DNA of 64,000 nt from Blastobasis lacticolella (lineage: Eukaryota > Arthropoda > Insecta > Lepidoptera > Blastobasidae). Under the pieces are notes generated by a model. It worked only from the letters and a program-made list of their open reading frames with translations. It searched no databases and had not been told where the DNA came from. The first letter of the stretch is position 1. Every line of letters starts with the position of its first letter. Location: the NCBI GenBank assembly GCA_905147135.1, contig LR990043.1, forward strand, positions 19,159,584 to 19,223,583, in the 5' to 3' direction. Below, one piece after another: positions 31,304-41,289 of this stretch. Both the position numbers and the translations under genes were made by a program.

Positions 31304-32788
31304 TTGAGTATTTTCGACCAGCCTCTGTCTCTGTGTCAGAGTTATATCATGAACTTTTTTAAACCCAATAATTTCGGAATTTTTCCCGAATACTTCAAAC
31401 GAGCTATTGTACATCCAATATATAGGAGTGGAGATAGAGACCAGATTTCGAACTATAGACCCATTTCCGTACTGTCATCACTCTCTAAGATCCTTGAGCG
31501 TATTATAAATAAGGCTTTAATGGGATTTCTCAATAAAAACTCGCTTCTGTCGAAAAACCAGTATGGGTTCCGGCAAGGAATCTCGACAGAAGATGCAGTA
31601 CTCAAACTTACCAATTCAATTACCAGTAAACTTGATAGTAAATATAAGTGTTACGGGATCTTTTTAGATCTTTCTAAAGCATTTGACACGGTCTCTATCC
31701 CCATCCTTATATCCAAGTTGGAAAATATCGGTGTGCGTGGGATTGCACTCGATATATTTAAAGACTACCTTCAGGGTCGCACTCAGCGCACAAAGATTGG
31801 ACCGAATTATGTGAGCGATGAGGAAAGCATCACTTTTGGTGTACCCCAGGGAAGTATCGTTGGACCTACACTGTTCCTAATATACGTAAATGCAATGTGT
31901 GAACTCCCCCTCAACAACTGCGAAATCACCGCTTACGCTGATGATACAGTACTACTCGCGCATGGTACTGACTGGAATACAGCAAGAAATGCAGCTGAAT
32001 CTGCTCTTCGCACCGTTATGAGCTGGCTCTCGTCTAATTTACTAACTCTTAACCTCGAGAAAACTAAAGCCATACGGTTCTCAATTAATAAGCAGTCTCA
32101 GCTGTCTCACATTTCATCGAACATTGTCGCTCATAACTGTGCGAGGTCTCCGATCGTCTGCAACTGCAAACATCTCCAAATAGTGACCCATATAAAATAC
32201 TTAGGCGTTTACGTTGATGAAAATTTGAACTGGGGTTACCAAATAGAAAACGTCACAACCCGTATTAGAAGGCTAATACATATATTCAAAAAACTTCGTG
32301 ATTCGGCGGACAGAGAGATTCTTTTTATGGTGTACACAGCCCTATGCAAATCTGTCCTTACATATTGCATCCCTGCTTGGGGTGGTTCTGCAAAGACTCG
32401 TCTCCTACACCTGGAAAGAGCCCAGAGAGCTGTACTGAAAGTGATGCTTTCCAAATCTCGTCTCTACTCTACGAATACTCTCTATACTGAAAGCAAAGTT
32501 CTTACGGTTAGACAACTGTTTATCTTACGCACAACTTTACGTAAACACTCCTCCCTACCAGTAGACAATAAAATCCTCCAAAAACGTAAGGGTCTGCCGG
32601 TCTGCGCCTCCGCCACACACCGGACCGCTTTTGCGCGGAGACAGTATCAGGTTCTAAGCCCGATACTGTACAATAGGCTGAATAAAGAACTAAATCTCTA
32701 TAGCTTACCATTGTTCCAGGTGAAAGACAAGATCACAGTGTGGCTACTTTGCTTAGATTATGCAAATACGGAATCTCTTCTAAAATGA
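31304..32788 (+). CDS. Non-LTR retrotransposon reverse transcriptase, 494 codons
   Basis: The longest frame in the window. It is the RT part of a LINE pol, 5'-truncated: the frame is open back to about 31280 at the (ATCT)n run and no endonuclease domain precedes it. RT motifs in order: NYRPIS (residues 50-55), QYGFRQG (86-92), FLDLSKAFDTV (120-130), GVPQGSIVGP (179-188) and AYADD (210-214, catalytic Asp pair), then the thumb-like region YLGVYVDENLNW, LTYCIPAWGG and RAQRAVLKVML. All catalytic residues are present with no stop, so the copy is recent or was under constraint until recently. It would copy its own RNA at a nicked target; truncation makes it non-autonomous. Clade is of the CR1/Jockey/L2 group but not fixed by eye. 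The nominal TTG start is not a real initiation site. Confidence 0.92.
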   Translation: MSIFDQPLSLCQSYIMNFFKPNNFGIFPEYFKRAIVHPIYRSGDRDQISNYRPISVLSSLSKILERIINKALMGFLNKNSLLSKNQYGFRQGISTEDAVLKLTNSITSKLDSKYKCYGIFLDLSKAFDTVSIPILISKLENIGVRGIALDIFKDYLQGRTQRTKIGPNYVSDEESITFGVPQGSIVGPTLFLIYVNAMCELPLNNCEITAYADDTVLLAHGTDWNTARNAAESALRTVMSWLSSNLLTLNLEKTKAIRFSINKQSQLSHISSNIVAHNCARSPIVCNCKHLQIVTHIKYLGVYVDENLNWGYQIENVTTRIRRLIHIFKKLRDSADREILFMVYTALCKSVLTYCIPAWGGSAKTRLLHLERAQRAVLKVMLSKSRLYSTNTLYTESKVLTVRQLFILRTTLRKHSSLPVDNKILQKRKGLPVCASATHRTAFARRQYQVLSPILYNRLNKELNLYSLPLFQVKDKITVWLLCLDYANTESLLK

Positions 32789-33165
32789 CCTAAAACTTCA
32801 TAAGTGGTATAAAAAACACACACACACGCACACACACATACAGACACACACAAACACACGTAGGTTATCTAAAATAACAAAATCATAATCCAATTTGGAT
32901 ACTGAAATTCAACTGTCTGTTCACGGCCTATCAAAATACTATTTGTAATATAGCCTAGTTTTATAGGAATAACTGTTTCCCATAGCACAGGATATTCCTA
33001 GTTTGGGAAGCAGGGACTCCACTATAACTAATTATAACCAGTATTGTATTGTATATAAAAATAATGTAATGTTTCGATAATCATGTGTATTACGTGTTAT
33101 CAATCTGTTGTTGGTTGTATCCTGATAAGTGAATAAAGATTTTATTTTTTATTTTATTATTATAT
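32789..33165 (+). mobile_element. 3' UTR of the LINE at 31.3 kb
   Basis: Begins after the pol stop, contains a (CA)n tract, and ends with AAGTGAATAAAGATTTTATT followed by T/A-rich tail sequence, a typical LINE poly(A) end with an AATAAA signal at about 33132-33137. Confidence 0.65.
32815..32862. repeat. (CA)n microsatellite in LINE 3' UTR
   Basis: Interrupted CA repeat directly visible, about 48 bp. Confidence 0.92.
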
Positions 33166-33419
33166 ATTCGAATTCGAGATTTTATTTTAGTAAATACCTA
33201 CATTTATATCGAATGCTGGCATTCCACAGGTAAATTAAATGCGGACAATTTAATAAAACATCCCCCAACCTCTCACCGCAACCCCTACATATGTTTCTGG
33301 CGTTCCCGCGCTATTTCGATTATTAAATATGGAAGTACCTACAGCCGTATTAAACGTAAAACGTTTTATCTTATTAAACTTATTTTACTAATTTAAATCT
33401 GTATAAACTTATCCGCTTA
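33166..33419. other. Stretch without recognisable features
   Basis: AT-rich, nothing recognised. Confidence 0.35.
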
Positions 33420-33565
33420 CAAACCGTGGACGAGTCGCGTCCGAGTAGCGGTGGAAGAGGATCGCGCAGCTAACGCGCTATTGCCGCGGAGACGCTGCGG
33501 TAACTTGGCGGGCGCAACGCTGTGGGCACGCGGATGATACGCGGTGACTACGGACGGAAGCGCTG
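33420..33565. other. CpG-rich island of unlike composition
   Basis: GC-rich with about one CpG every 8-10 bases (GAGTCGCGTCCGAGTAGCGG, CCGCGGAGACGCTGCGG, GGCGGGCGCAACGC) inside AT-rich DNA. No coding frame. It might be a transposon end or an isolated promoter; no TATA or transcript evidence. Confidence 0.45.
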
Positions 33566-33684
33566 CGCGTACACATGATAATAAGCTTTCTGTCAGAAAC
33601 TAAAATTGCATACGCATTTGGTACGGACGCGCGCAGAAATCGCGTACGTCTGTATGGGCTCTAGTAAGGACAGCCGTGTGGTAT

Positions 33685-34095
33685 CAGGGTACCGATTCTG
33701 GTGTGCAATGCAGTTGTTATTATGTTGCAATGTAGCTGTGATGTTACTATAATTACGTCGAGGTATCGCGTCAGTCTGTTTCATCCCAGTTAAATTGCAG
33801 TTAAATCATTGTTCGACCTTTGACACGTTTTTGTTGACAGAATTGAAGGCAGTTTGACAACTAAGAAAGATGCAACTTAGTAATTTATTATTTTATTTAT
33901 TTATTGGAGTACCAACAGCCATATAAAACCATAATGCAACTAAAGTATCAGAAAACGAATTGTGGAAATGTTCGAACTCACGAAAGTTGCAACTCAACAT
34001 CTGTCATTTGAATAACAATCACACGTTTGACATATGATGCAATTGTAATGTTACTGCAACTGAGACGATTTCCGTACCAGAATCGAAGTCCAGGT
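33685..34095 (+). mobile_element. MITE G, copy 1
   Basis: A ~400-bp non-coding element with imperfect TIRs: GGGTACCGATTCTGG at the left and CCAGAATCGAAGTCCAGG at the right. Nearly the whole length recurs inverted at 50577-50983, including CAGTTGTTATTATGTTGCAA and ACCAACAGCCATATAAAACC. The ORFs inside (33593-33784, 34019-34213) are not conserved genes. Confidence 0.8.
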
Positions 34096-34442
34096 TGCTA
34101 TAAACCCATCCATTGACGATTGTCATAATGGCAACTAATGTCACAGACCATTTATACTCCGTGCCAATTGATTTACAACAGAGTGCTTTGACCTCTCGGC
34201 CAAGAACCGTCATTATTTCATGAAAATATAAACTGTTCTATTTCATTAAATTATAACGAAGAGACTATTTAAATCCTTACATTCTCACTGTGATCACTGA
34301 CAAATATATAGAAGTATTTGCTTACAAATTAGTTTGAACGAGAGATCAATGTCCGCCATTGCCAATCCATTTAGCACGAACTATAAAGTACGTTCATAAA
34401 CCAAAAAAGCCTGCAATATTTTCTGTTTAGAATTTTCAACGC
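34096..34442. other. Non-genic stretch with repeat I, copy 1
   Basis: 34319-34396 (GCTTACAAATTAGTT, GAGAGATCAATG, ATTGCCAATCCATTT, GCACGAACTATA) recurs in direct orientation at 47338-47402. Otherwise AT-rich. Confidence 0.5.
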
Positions 34443-34527
34443 TGCAATCAACTCGCCTGCTTAGCGTGGAGATCATGTCAATGCCAATGTAAAGCAGCAC
34501 TGGATTATTATGGGCTGTTGATGCGAC
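34443..34527 (+). mobile_element. SINE family B, 3' scrap
   Basis: CTCGCCTGCTTAGCGTGGAG, CAATG, then GCACTGGATTATTATGGGCT and GTTGATG match the family B 3' end with a deletion. Confidence 0.5.
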
Positions 34528-34704
34528 GTACCCGACAACAACTTTTTAGAATATTTGTGATCGACAAAGAGCCTAACAAGGCTACTAGAGTATTTATGTC
34601 ACTCTTAAGGTCAAATCTTCCTAAAAGTATAATTTTAATCCAAGAAACGTCTTGCGTTTGCACAATGCTTTTTACATGAAAGAAAATAAAAAAGGAATTT
34701 TTCC

Positions 34705-34860
34705 TTAATGTCCCAGTTGTGCTCTCGCGCACGAGGGCCCGGGGTCCGCTTTCACCATGATCCAAGATTTGCCAAATCAGGTAATTACAGTGGACCGATT
34801 GCCATCTGGCCTCCGTGACTCAGCTACCAGGGGAACCTGACCAGACTGGATCATGGTATA
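34705..34860 (-). mobile_element. SINE family A, 5'-truncated
   Basis: Minus orientation of the 3' half: TTAATGTCCCAGTTGTGCTC, GAGGGCCCGGGGTCCGC, AACCTGACCAGACTGGATCA. No head. Confidence 0.75.
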
Positions 34861-35639
34861 TGTAAGACAATACAGCCTTCTATTTGAGTTGCAGAATTAG
34901 AAAACAGTACGTAGGTACTTTTTGTTAAATTATGGAACTAAAATTGGCTACTCAACAAAAACGCGTTATTTCTCTGGGTTGGAAAAATCCAACTACTTGA
35001 ACGAATATGTTTGGGGTAGATTCAACCCTTGGCAGTAGTAAAGGGCGCTATAGGTCTGTATATTAATCTCGATGGAATTTCATTACGGCATTTTCAGCGA
35101 GGCTCTGGACTATCGAAGCTAAGGCTGTGCCATTCGACATTGCTTTTATACGTGACTCTTGTCAAATTGCGCCATAAATATCTGTAGTGGGTGCTATTAA
35201 AAAGTATTTGGGAGTCTATTTTTTTACACGGGCTACAGCCCTAATGGCTCCATGGATTTTAACATATATACTCGTATTGTGAGGGACGCGCCAGAGTCAC
35301 GCGAGTGAAACTGGAAACCTAAACTAATGTTAAAAAAAATAGCACATTTTAGGTGCGCTAATTAGACTATCGAAAATATTTTCTCTTTGAAACCAATCGA
35401 GTGAGATATCAAAAGATAATTTATAAGATAATAAGAATTGCTTGCTTGCAGTAGTCGGAGTTTTTTAGTTGTTGTTATAACACAGCGGGGTGGGGGAAAC
35501 TAGTACATGTTTTTGGGGAAGAGAAATAATAATAGTAACGAGTAAAAGACTATACTGCCACAAAATATGCATACAAACTAGAACCTGTTAGAGTTTTCTA
35601 CGTAGTCAGTGCTATTTGTGTTTGGTATAGCAGCCAACA
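34861..35639. other. Stretch without recognisable features
   Basis: AT-rich with GAGCAGT-free unique sequence; nothing recognised. Confidence 0.35.
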
Positions 35640-35978
35640 GACGTTCCAATCCCCGGTACGATCAAATCTCCCTAGGCGAAGTGCACTCACACCAGACTTA
35701 ATCCCACTACCCCCAAAACCGGTACCAATGACTCTATTCTAAATTATGTACGTTAGTTGAACACTAACCGATGCTCTTACGGTGAGGGAAAACATCGGGA
35801 TGAAACCTGCACATTTAGGTGACTGAATGTGTAACCTGCATGATACAATCCAGCCAGGTTCCCCTGGCAGCAGGGTCAAGGTCAGATCGCAGTCGCTCCA
35901 CTGTAATTACTTGATATGCAAAATCCTGGATCACGGTCAAGACGGACCTAGGCCCAACCGAGACATAAATGCAAAGAT
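35640..35978 (+). mobile_element. SINE family A, head lost
   Basis: From ACCAATGACTCTATTCT onward the body is clear: AACACTAACCGATGCTCTTA, TGAATGTGTAACC, CCAGGTTCCCCTGGCAGCAG, GTCGCTCCACTGTAATTAC, GACGGACC.AGGCCC. The 35640-35720 part may be a degenerated head. Confidence 0.7.
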
Positions 35979-36871
35979 ATTTAATCAATTATGTATTTGA
36001 AAAAAAAATGTATGCAAAAATACATCGTAGGCGAAAACAGCAATTTCCTATTTAAAGACCAATTATTTATGGAGTACAAATGCGTGAAACTAATTTCCTT
36101 GTGTTTCCGTGATTTTCCGTAACAAGCTTGATGACACAGATATTCGATATCACCAGGAAAACGCGTTACCTGAAATAGATTGTCGGAAAAAACCCTCCCC
36201 TGATTCAGGAGAAGCGGACTCGTTCTTTTTATGACGTGAAATGTCCTTAAAATCACACAGTACCAAATCAGAAAATGGGCCGTATCGGAAATGTTTATAT
36301 CGTCTTCCCTTAATAACTGCAAAAGTATTGGTCTTAGAAACATGAATTCAGCGATATTGTTTAGCGTATAGGTATAGTCAGTTACCTGTTTTACATTTAA
36401 CCCTGAATTTGCGCCATGGGCGTTTGGGGCGGCGTGGAGGAAAGCGTGTATTTATTGAGTTTATCCACAACAATTAATACACAGAAAAAAGGTGTAGTTT
36501 GGAAAATATATACACAAGTTAAATATGTCGGCCACAGCGTACGTGTAAGAGCCAGCAAGAAATACTAATCATGGCTAGTATCGGAAACATGTGGGTACCA
36601 GTTCAACTCTGAGATAGCGACGCGGTTTCGTGAGCGTCTCTATGCTGCCAAGGTATACGTTTTACCTTGAAACCAACGACCGTGTGTCCACGTTACAACT
36701 CCCAACCGATTTATTTTACTTTTTCGCCGCTTTGACGGTATTTGATATAATGTTTGTATTTCTCTCGAAGAAGCTTTCTTTTAGAATTAGTAGGAATTCC
36801 TCAGCTATTTTGGTGGTTTCGCAAATATGCCACTCGTAACAAACCAGCAGACACATCTATTGATGGTAAGC
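35979..36871. other. Stretch with a 120-codon unrecognised minus ORF
   Basis: The minus frame 35981-36343 encodes 120 residues (starts MFLRPILLQLLRED, ends in FFFKYIID) with no motif I can place. A plus frame of 69 codons follows at 36630-36839. They could be chance or part of an uncharacterised transposon. No promoter or splice evidence. Confidence 0.2.
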
Positions 36872-38087
36872 GGTAATTAACTTCCAGCCTCCCGAACAAG
36901 CCGGATTCCGAAAAGGTTTTAGTACCATAGACCACATACATACGCTGCGGCAGGTTGTACAGAAGACCGAAGAGTATAACCGGCCATTATGCTTGGCGTT
37001 TGTGGACTATGAGAAAGCCTTCGATTCGATCGAAACTTGGGCGGTGCTCAAGTCTCTACAGCGGTGCCAAATTGACTATCGATATATCGAAGCATTGAAG
37101 TGTTTGTACAAAAACGCCACTATGTCAGTTCGTCTCCAGGACAAGACCACAGAACCTATTCAGCTGCAGCGAGGTGTTAGACAAGGTGATGTCATATCTC
37201 CGAAGTTGTTTACCGCTGCACTGGAGGATATCTTTAGGCTTCTGGACTGGGACGGACTTGGCATCAATATTAACGGCGAGTACCTCACGCACCTCAGATT
37301 TGCTGACGATATCGTAGTCATGGCTGAAACCCTGGAAGACTTGGGCAAAATGCTCGATGACCTCTGTAGTGCCTCTCAACAAGTAGGTCTTAAAATGAAC
37401 ATGGACAAGACGAAAATTATGTCGAATGTCCATGTTGTGCCTACTCCAGTGACAGTTGGAGGCACTCCACTTGAAGTTGTTGACGACTATACATACCTAG
37501 GACAAATAGTCCGGCTAGGTAGGTCCAATTTCGAGAAAGAGGTCAATCGACGAATCCAACTCGGTTGGGCAGCGTTCGGGAAGCTACGCCACATATTTTC
37601 GTCCCAATTACCGCAGTGTCTCAAGACGAATGTCTTTGACCAATGTGTGTTGCCAGTGATGACTTACGGAGCTGAAACGTGGCCACTCACTATGGGCCTT
37701 ATAAGAAAGCTCACTGTTACCCAAAGGGCAATGGAAAGAGCTATGCTCGGAGTTTCTTTGCGCGATCGAGTCAGAAATGAGGAGCTCCGCAAGCGAACCA
37801 AGGTCACCGACATAGCTCTAAGGATTGCCAGACTGAAGTGGCAGTGGGCAGGGCACATAGCTCGAAGAACAGATGGCCGATGGGGCAGTAAAGTTCTCGA
37901 GTGGCGACCCCGTACCGGTAGACGCAGCGTGGGTAGGCCTCCTACAAGGTGGACCGACGACCTGGTAAGGATCGCAGGTACCAGCTGGATGCGGAAAGCA
38001 CAGGACCGGTCTTCGTGGAGATCTCTGGGGGAGGCCTATGCCCAGCAGTGGGCGTCTTCTGGCTGATATGATGATGGTAATTAACTT
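36872..38087 (+). mobile_element. RTE-clade LINE insertion, 5'-truncated, exact TSD
   Basis: The insert (36884-38075) is flanked by GGTAATTAACTT at 36872-36883 and 38076-38087. The 5' edge falls inside the RT domain (PPEQAGFRKGFST), the 3' edge is the element's normal end GCTGATATGATGATG. The exact 12-bp TSD and uninterrupted frame mark it as one of the youngest insertions here. Confidence 0.92.
36993..38066 (+). CDS. RTE reverse transcriptase fragment, 357 codons
   Basis: Pol of an RTE LINE from RT motif 2-3 to the natural C-terminus. The frame is open upstream to 36885 (QAGFRKGFSTIDHIHTLRQ), so the nominal TTG start is arbitrary. Seen in order: FVDYEKAFDS (residues 3-12, first catalytic Asp), RGVRQGDVISPKLF (60-73), LRFADDIVVM (101-110, the FADD box), YTYLGQIV, LPVMTYGAETW, KLTVTQRAMERAMLGV, RNEELRKRT, LKWQWAGHIARR and SVGRPPTRW. 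Endonuclease is missing through 5' truncation. The final coding bases (GAGGCCTATGCCCAGCAGTG) resemble the 3' end of SINE family B, which suggests tail sharing. Confidence 0.93.
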   Translation: MAFVDYEKAFDSIETWAVLKSLQRCQIDYRYIEALKCLYKNATMSVRLQDKTTEPIQLQRGVRQGDVISPKLFTAALEDIFRLLDWDGLGININGEYLTHLRFADDIVVMAETLEDLGKMLDDLCSASQQVGLKMNMDKTKIMSNVHVVPTPVTVGGTPLEVVDDYTYLGQIVRLGRSNFEKEVNRRIQLGWAAFGKLRHIFSSQLPQCLKTNVFDQCVLPVMTYGAETWPLTMGLIRKLTVTQRAMERAMLGVSLRDRVRNEELRKRTKVTDIALRIARLKWQWAGHIARRTDGRWGSKVLEWRPRTGRRSVGRPPTRWTDDLVRIAGTSWMRKAQDRSSWRSLGEAYAQQWASSG

Positions 38088-38189
38088 TCTCCCATTACAT
38101 TTACGATTCATGCATTTAGTTAGACCCTCTGTTAAAAAGCTAACCTGAGCAGCTGCTGTGGGTGTTAGGATTTTTCCCGTGTAATTTTT
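38088..38189. other. Short unassigned spacer
   Basis: Between the RTE TSD and the SINE A remnant. Nothing recognised. Confidence 0.3.
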
Positions 38190-39835
38190 ACATCGTAACG
38201 AACCCTGCACATTCATCCAACTGATCCAATTTGCATTCATCCAATTTGCTCTACTAGTCTGGTTCACATGTACCTTTTTTTATAAAATTTTTCAGTAGTC
38301 TCAGAAAATTATGACCAGGGTGTCATTGGATTCGTATTGTCACCTAGAAAGTTTAAGGAAAGGTCCGAAAAGGCGCTGAAAAAAATTACAAAAGTTATAA
38401 ACAATTAAGTGAAAAAAAAAATGAGGGTTTGGTTTTTTTTAATATCTCGAAAAATTTTCAAAATTTTTGAAATTCAAAAAAGATTTGAAAAGTTCACAAA
38501 ATTTGCTAAAAAAAGTCTCAACTCCCGGAACTGTATCATTATTATTTATAATTTTTACAGAGCCCTGAAAATAGAGCCAAAAACGAGTAGTCCGGCTGCC
38601 GCGTGCGTTGCGTAACTCTGAGATACTAACAATAAAAATTATTTAAACATATAAAATATGAATATTAAGGAACAAAAAAATTCATGTAGTGTTGGGATAC
38701 ATCAATAAACAATAATCCGCGGTCAAAAAGTTTTTATCCTAATTTTTACACTAATTATCGATTAGTTAATTAATAAATTTTTTTGAATTAAAAGTTAACT
38801 TAAAAACCCCTATAATTATTAAACTAAAACCCTAGAATTTTTTTCCCTTAGTGAAGTTATTCTTAATAGGCTAACAAATAGATTATAGTTGCAAAAATTA
38901 AAAAATTGTTATTTTCCACTTTTTTATTAACAACTGAAATTTACAAAATAAAAAAAAGTACACAGAATTTTTTTATTTTTTTTTAAATATAGATTCTTGA
39001 AACAATCAAGATTTGTGAAAAAAAAAAAAATTCTGTATTTTTTTTATTTTTTAAATATCAATTGTTAATAAAAAATTGGAAAATAACAATTTTTTAATTT
39101 TTGCAACTATAATCTATTTGTTAGCCTATTAAGAATAACTTCACTAAGGGAAAAAAATTCTAGGGTTTTAGTTTAATAATTATAGGGGTTTTTAAGTTAA
39201 CTTTTAATTCAAAAAAATTTATTATTTAACTAATTGATAATTAATGTAAAAATTGGGATAAAAACTTTTTGACCGCGGATTATTGTTTATTGATGTATCA
39301 CTACATGAATTTTTTTGTTCCTTAATATTCATATTTTATATGTTTAAATAATTTTTATTGTTAGTATCTCAGAGTTACGCAACGCACGCGGCAGCCGGAC
39401 TACTCGTTTTTGGCTCTATTTTCAGGGCTCTGTAAAAATTATAAATAATAATGATACAGTTCCGGGAGTTGAGACTTTTTTTTAGCAAATTTCGTGAACT
39501 TTTCAGATCTTTTTTCGAATTTCAAAAATTTTGTAAATTTTTCGAGATATTATAAAAAAACCAAACCCTCATTTTTTTTTACTTAATTGTTTATAACTTT
39601 TGTAATTTTTTTCAGCGAATTTTCGGACCTTTCCTTAAACTTTCTAGGTGACAATACGAATCGAATGACACCTTTGTCGTAATTTTCTGAGACTACTGAA
39701 AAATTTTATAAGAAAAGGTACATGTGAACCAGACTATACTGTATTTACCCAATCTGTCAAATCCTGGACCATGGTCAAAGCAACCCTCGAGCCCTCGGGC
39801 GCAAGAGCACAACCGCGACATTAACGCCAATATGA
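38190..39835 (+). mobile_element. SINE family A remnant split by the foldback element
   Basis: Left part 38190-38254 (CATCGTAACGAACCCTGCAC, ATTCATCCAACTG, ATCCAATTTGC) and right part 39737-39835 (CCAATCTGTCAAATCCTGGA, CATGGTCAAAG, GAGCCCTCGGGCGCAAGAGC, ACATTAACGCCAA) are consecutive parts of family A. The 1.48-kb inverted repeat lies between them, so it inserted into an existing SINE. Confidence 0.6.
38255..39736. mobile_element. 1.48-kb foldback element (near-perfect inverted repeat)
   Basis: Arms 38255-39000 and 39006-39736 are reverse complements with few mismatches and small indels, joined by a loop of about 5 bases (TCTTGA-AACAA-TCAAGA). Termini read TAGTCTGGTTCACATGTACC in both arms. 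About 105 bases around 38584-38690, including a GC-rich GGCTGCCGCGTGCGTTGCG segment, are identical to their mirror at about 39300-39408. Flanks TAC on both sides could be a 3-bp TSD; a TA duplication inside the terminus is an alternative. No credible ORF: the 68-codon frame in the left arm is AT-driven. If transcribed it would form a dsRNA stem of some 730 bp. Class unknown (hairpin MITE or paired solo TIRs of a larger DNA transposon). Confidence 0.93.
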
Positions 39836-40146
39836 ATTGTTTATATCAAATATCAGAAACAAAACAAGCATATCTATTACCTATTGACTTGTAAATATAT
39901 TAACTATATTAAGTTTCACTAAAAATGCCCTAGCCAAAGCAAAACTCGCACAAACATAACAGATCATCTTACGCAAATAATAATTAATCAGAAGAATCTG
40001 ATGGGCGGCATATTATTACGAGAAAATGGACAAGTAATTGGAATCGGTATTTCATCACAACTAGAGATGAAACGATAGGCATGTTATTGTGGAAACTTAG
40101 AAGAAGCCCCCTTCTAAGGACCAAGGTATTCACGAATGTTATACTT
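39836..40146. other. Stretch without recognisable features
   Basis: AT-rich, nothing recognised. Confidence 0.35.
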
Positions 40147-40428
40147 TAGTTTACCAATCATCATCACAGCCCATAACAGTCCACTACAGGACTTTGGGCC
40201 TCTCCCGCAAAAGGGGAGGTTATTGCCATAATCTCCACGCTTGGCAGGCGGGTTGGAGATTGCAGTGTTGCAAACATAACAATGAAAAACGCTGCTGCCC
40301 ATTTTCCAGTTTATGGAGACTAGATATTTTGCCTCTAAACGTTAGTCGCCTTGTACGACACCCACGAGTGTAAGGGGTTGGTGCTATTCTACTCTACCGG
40401 TCACCACACGGCTAAGTAGTTTACCAAT
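40147..40428 (-). mobile_element. SINE family B (subfamily I) with 12-bp TSD
   Basis: Minus orientation between TAGTTTACCAAT at 40147-40158 and 40417-40428. Complete head (CCGTGTGGTGACCGG), core and TGATGATG tail. Confidence 0.9.
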
Positions 40429-41285
40429 GATTAAATTTTAATTTGTGAAGTTTAGATTTCCGCTGGCTTCTAGTGCAGAGGCTAAAGTATATCTGGTCTG
40501 TCTTCATATTTTTGTTATATTGTTAGTCTCATCGTAGAAATGCAACTCCTAAGACTGTATGTGAAGTATGACAGAGAGCTGTTCATGGAAAAAATTAAGT
40601 TGGGGATTTCATTTCATAACATAAAGTACTTTTTTAAAAACCCAGCCGGTCAGAAGATGAAATGATGAAGTTTATTATCCGTCCTAAATATTATTTTATA
40701 GGATATTTCAGAATAGCAGGAAGTTGTGACTTACATCACTCTTCTGAGCCATATCCTTTATGCATATTCCTTTTATAACTTCTTTTATTTATTTTTTCTT
40801 CTTTTCTAATAAGTTTTTCCGTGCTATTACTTTTGTTTTCTACATTTATTGATTTATTGCTGTGCTTTTTGGTGTAAAACTAAATCCGAACCGAGCAGTG
40901 GCGAGGTCTCTACCCTGAGAAAGAAATCTGAATTTAATTCTTGGTTTTGTGCCAATATATTGTGATAGTCATCGTTGCTTTTAAGTATATCGTTCATCGT
41001 TCACAGAAACCATGTCAAGGAACTTATGGTAATGATACTGGCAAATATATAAAAAACAGAGGGTACTGGTGTGATTAAGGTTAAGTGATATCATGATCTC
41101 GTAAAGGTCGTAGTTCGCTTTTGGATGTAAGGGCACAGTAGAGTGCGGAAGGTTATATTCAGCAGTAAACGTCCTACGGATAAGTTTATGATGATGATGT
41201 CATGAGCTGTGTGGTGTTCGGTGACGTTTCTAATTTTAAGCCGTCATTTAATTTAGATTTAGACTGCAATTTATATTTTTTATAA
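40429..41285. other. Stretch without recognisable features
   Basis: No gene. AT-rich with no repeat family recognised. Confidence 0.35.
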
Positions 41286-41289
41286 AAAT

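Noticed and set aside
31304..32788. Host telomerase or other cellular reverse transcriptase
   Set aside because: Motif order, LINE-type tail and 3' UTR with poly(A) signal fit a non-LTR retrotransposon.
35981..36343. 120-codon minus ORF as a gene
   Set aside because: No family features, no promoter or exon borders; kept as unrecognised only.
38409..38615. 68-codon ORF in the foldback arm
   Set aside because: Lysine/phenylalanine-rich product of A/T runs; the mirrored arm does not preserve a matching frame with function.
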